Source of the DNA: Lactobacillaceae bacterium
GTDB lineage: Bacteria > Bacillota > Bacilli > Lactobacillales > Lactobacillaceae
DNA: 6,357 nt
NCBI GenBank assembly: GCA_031261865.1
Contig: JAISIV010000110.1
Coordinates: 1 to 6,357 of the forward strand
Direction: 5' to 3'
The position numbers and the translations under genes were made by a program. A model generated the notes under the pieces. That model made no database searches. It worked only from the letters and a program-made list of their open reading frames with translations, and was not told where the DNA came from. Shown in pieces: positions 5,177 to 6,357 of the stretch (positions within the stretch are counted from its first letter, which is position 1; every line of letters starts with the position of its first letter).

Positions 5177-6303
5177 TATCTATTCTTCTTTCCCCAATAT
5201 TGATAATAATCAACGCGAAGTGCTCCATTATAAAGTTTGCGTTTTTTAGTTGCGCGAGCACCGAAAACGTTTTCGAAATTCTCATCGCTAGTCAAAATAT
5301 ATTTACTCCAAGTAGGCAGCTGATTATAAATTTGACCCATCTGTTTATACAAGACTTCGGCTTCCTCTAACTCACCTAAACGTTGTCCGTAAGGTGGATT
5401 GGAAACAATTATTCCGTTTTCTTCAGTGGTTGACCAATCTTTTACAGCAAGTTGTTGAAATTTAATGTCTTGAGATACCCCAGCTTGCTTAGCATTTTGT
5501 TTAGCAATCTCAACCATTCGGCCATCGATATCAAAACCAGAAATTTCTAACAGTGTATCGTAGTCAGCTTTAGCGTCAGCAGCGTCCTTAGCGAGTTCTA
5601 ATTGCTTTTTATCAAACCAGTAAAAGTTTTCAAAAGTAAAATGTCTAAGTAATCCCGGAGCAATGTTTCGACCTATTAAAGCGGCTTCAATAGGAATCGT
5701 CCCTGAACCAGTTGTGGGATCAACGAATGGATTGTCTGGAAACCAATTAGTTAAAAGAACTAATGCGGCAGCAAAATTCTCCTTTAGTGGCGCTCCACCT
5801 TTATTAACTCGATATCCGCGTTTGAAGAGCGAATCACCTGTTGTATCAATCGTGATCATCGCGACATCTTTATCAATCGCAACTTCTAAGTTAATAATTG
5901 GCCCTTCTTTGGGTAAAAAGCCAGTAAAGCCTTTTGGTCTAAGAGTTTCGATAATTGCTTTTTCGCTTATACGTTGAATGTTCGGTACTGAGTTATTGGA
6001 AGAATTCTTGGTTCTGGCATTGACGACAAAATTCTGACGATAATCTAAATAATCTTGCCACGGGATATCTCTAATATTGTCGAATAAATCATCGAAGTTA
6101 TATGTTTTGAATTCAGCAACTACGATTTTTATTCGGTCGGCTGAACGTAAAGAAATATTGGTTAAGGCAATATCATATTCATTTCCTTGAAATCTGATGT
6201 AACCATTCTCAGATTGAGTTTGGTAGCCTAAATCTTTTAACTCTTTATTGGTGACAGATTCTATTCCACTCGCTACAGGAGCGATTAAATTAAATGTTTT
6301 CAT
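5176..6303 (-). CDS. ypsC: THUMP-domain SAM-dependent RNA methyltransferase (YpsC/RlmL-like)
   Basis: Class I SAM-dependent methyltransferase of the UPF0020/RlmL group, predicted to N2-methylate a guanosine in 23S rRNA. The E. coli RlmL N-terminal half, which makes m2G2445, is the model; the exact site here is inferred. The 375 residues match B. subtilis YpsC in length. The N-terminal THUMP RNA-binding region covers about 43-155. The Rossmann methyltransferase half has motif I FVDPTTGSGTIPIEAALIGR (193-212), the acidic SAM ribose strand GFDID (256-260), and the catalytic motif IV SNPPYGQRLG (301-310), where NPPY is the base-amino methylation signature. The C-terminal KRKLYNGALRVDYYQY (354-369) is typical of the family. 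The ATG at 6303 gives the canonical MKTFNLIAPVASGIE start; upstream purines (AGAATAG) are a weak ribosome binding site. It is the first complete gene of the overlapping run and its stop shares a base with the GNAT start. Confidence 0.93.
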   Translation of the reverse strand: MKTFNLIAPVASGIESVTNKELKDLGYQTQSENGYIRFQGNEYDIALTNISLRSADRIKIVVAEFKTYNFDDLFDNIRDIPWQDYLDYRQNFVVNARTKNSSNNSVPNIQRISEKAIIETLRPKGFTGFLPKEGPIINLEVAIDKDVAMITIDTTGDSLFKRGYRVNKGGAPLKENFAAALVLLTNWFPDNPFVDPTTGSGTIPIEAALIGRNIAPGLLRHFTFENFYWFDKKQLELAKDAADAKADYDTLLEISGFDIDGRMVEIAKQNAKQAGVSQDIKFQQLAVKDWSTTEENGIIVSNPPYGQRLGELEEAEVLYKQMGQIYNQLPTWSKYILTSDENFENVFGARATKKRKLYNGALRVDYYQYWGKKNR

Positions 6304-6309
6304 TGCATT

Positions 6310-6357
6310 CTATTCTACGTTAGTTTGGCTCACATCTTTCTTTCGGTTCTTAATCCA
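6310..6357 (-). CDS. Possible 3' end of an upstream gene (15 codons visible)
   Basis: One minus-strand frame is open from the window edge to a TAG at 6312-6310, encoding the tail WIKNRKKDVSQTNVE. The other two frames stop within a few codons of the edge. The stop lies 6 bases before the methyltransferase ATG, spacing that matches the tight packing of the genes that follow. Fifteen codons are too few to identify a family or to exclude an open frame by chance. The lysine- and arginine-rich hydrophilic character would suit a cytoplasmic C-terminal tail. In B. subtilis the gene next to ypsC is gpsB with rnpB between them; I see nothing here that proves or excludes that neighbourhood. Confidence 0.3.
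   Translation of the reverse strand, partial: WIKNRKKDVSQTNVE

Noticed and set aside
5663..5977. Plus-strand open frame of 104 codons inside the methyltransferase gene
   Set aside because: It is a shadow of the well-supported methyltransferase frame, with a low-complexity composition and no domain.
1..6357. Defence island, toxin-antitoxin pair, CRISPR, insertion sequence or phage element
   Set aside because: All coding space is taken by recognisable housekeeping or small accessory genes. I saw no long direct or inverted repeats, recombinase or regularly spaced repeats. The GIY-YIG protein is of the small UPF0213 type, not a homing or restriction enzyme.

Overview
The window looks like a chromosomal housekeeping segment of a low-to-moderate GC Gram-positive bacterium of the order Lactobacillales. 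This rests on the rpsB-tsf-pyrH order, the B. subtilis YpsC/YlyB/YazA-like proteins and a small EbsA-like membrane protein. The EF-Ts and S2 sequences have a Leuconostoc/Weissella/Oenococcus-group flavour, but that is an impression that a search would have to settle. Every gene I can support is on the minus strand, so transcription runs from high to low coordinates.

Layout in the direction of transcription: (1) 6357-6310, possibly the last 15 codons of an upstream gene. (2) 6303-2468, a tightly packed six-gene run: a THUMP-domain RNA methyltransferase (YpsC/RlmL type), a GNAT acetyltransferase, a two-helix EbsA-like membrane protein, an RluD-type pseudouridine synthase, a short GIY-YIG protein (UPF0213/YazA type) and a hexapeptide-repeat acyltransferase. 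All five junctions overlap by 1 to 14 bases, and only the last gene has a strong Shine-Dalgarno sequence. (3) 2467-2311, a 157-base gap holding the leader of rpsB. (4) 2310 to the window edge: rpsB (ribosomal protein S2), an intrinsic terminator or attenuator, tsf (elongation factor Ts) and a 3'-truncated pyrH (UMP kinase).

The two halves share a theme of ribosome and RNA function: rRNA methylation, pseudouridylation, a ribosomal protein and an elongation factor. PyrH links to pyrimidine nucleotide supply, and it commonly sits downstream of tsf. The acyltransferase, the GNAT protein and the membrane protein are the less conserved passengers.

I found no mobile element, CRISPR array, tRNA, rRNA, toxin-antitoxin pair or defence system, and nothing that amounts to a new biological system. 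The best second-look item is the strong hairpin plus U tract between rpsB and tsf, whose U tract runs directly into the tsf ribosome binding site. The start of the GIY-YIG gene is the item most likely to be mis-annotated: a GTG at 3417 fits better than the ATG at 3501.
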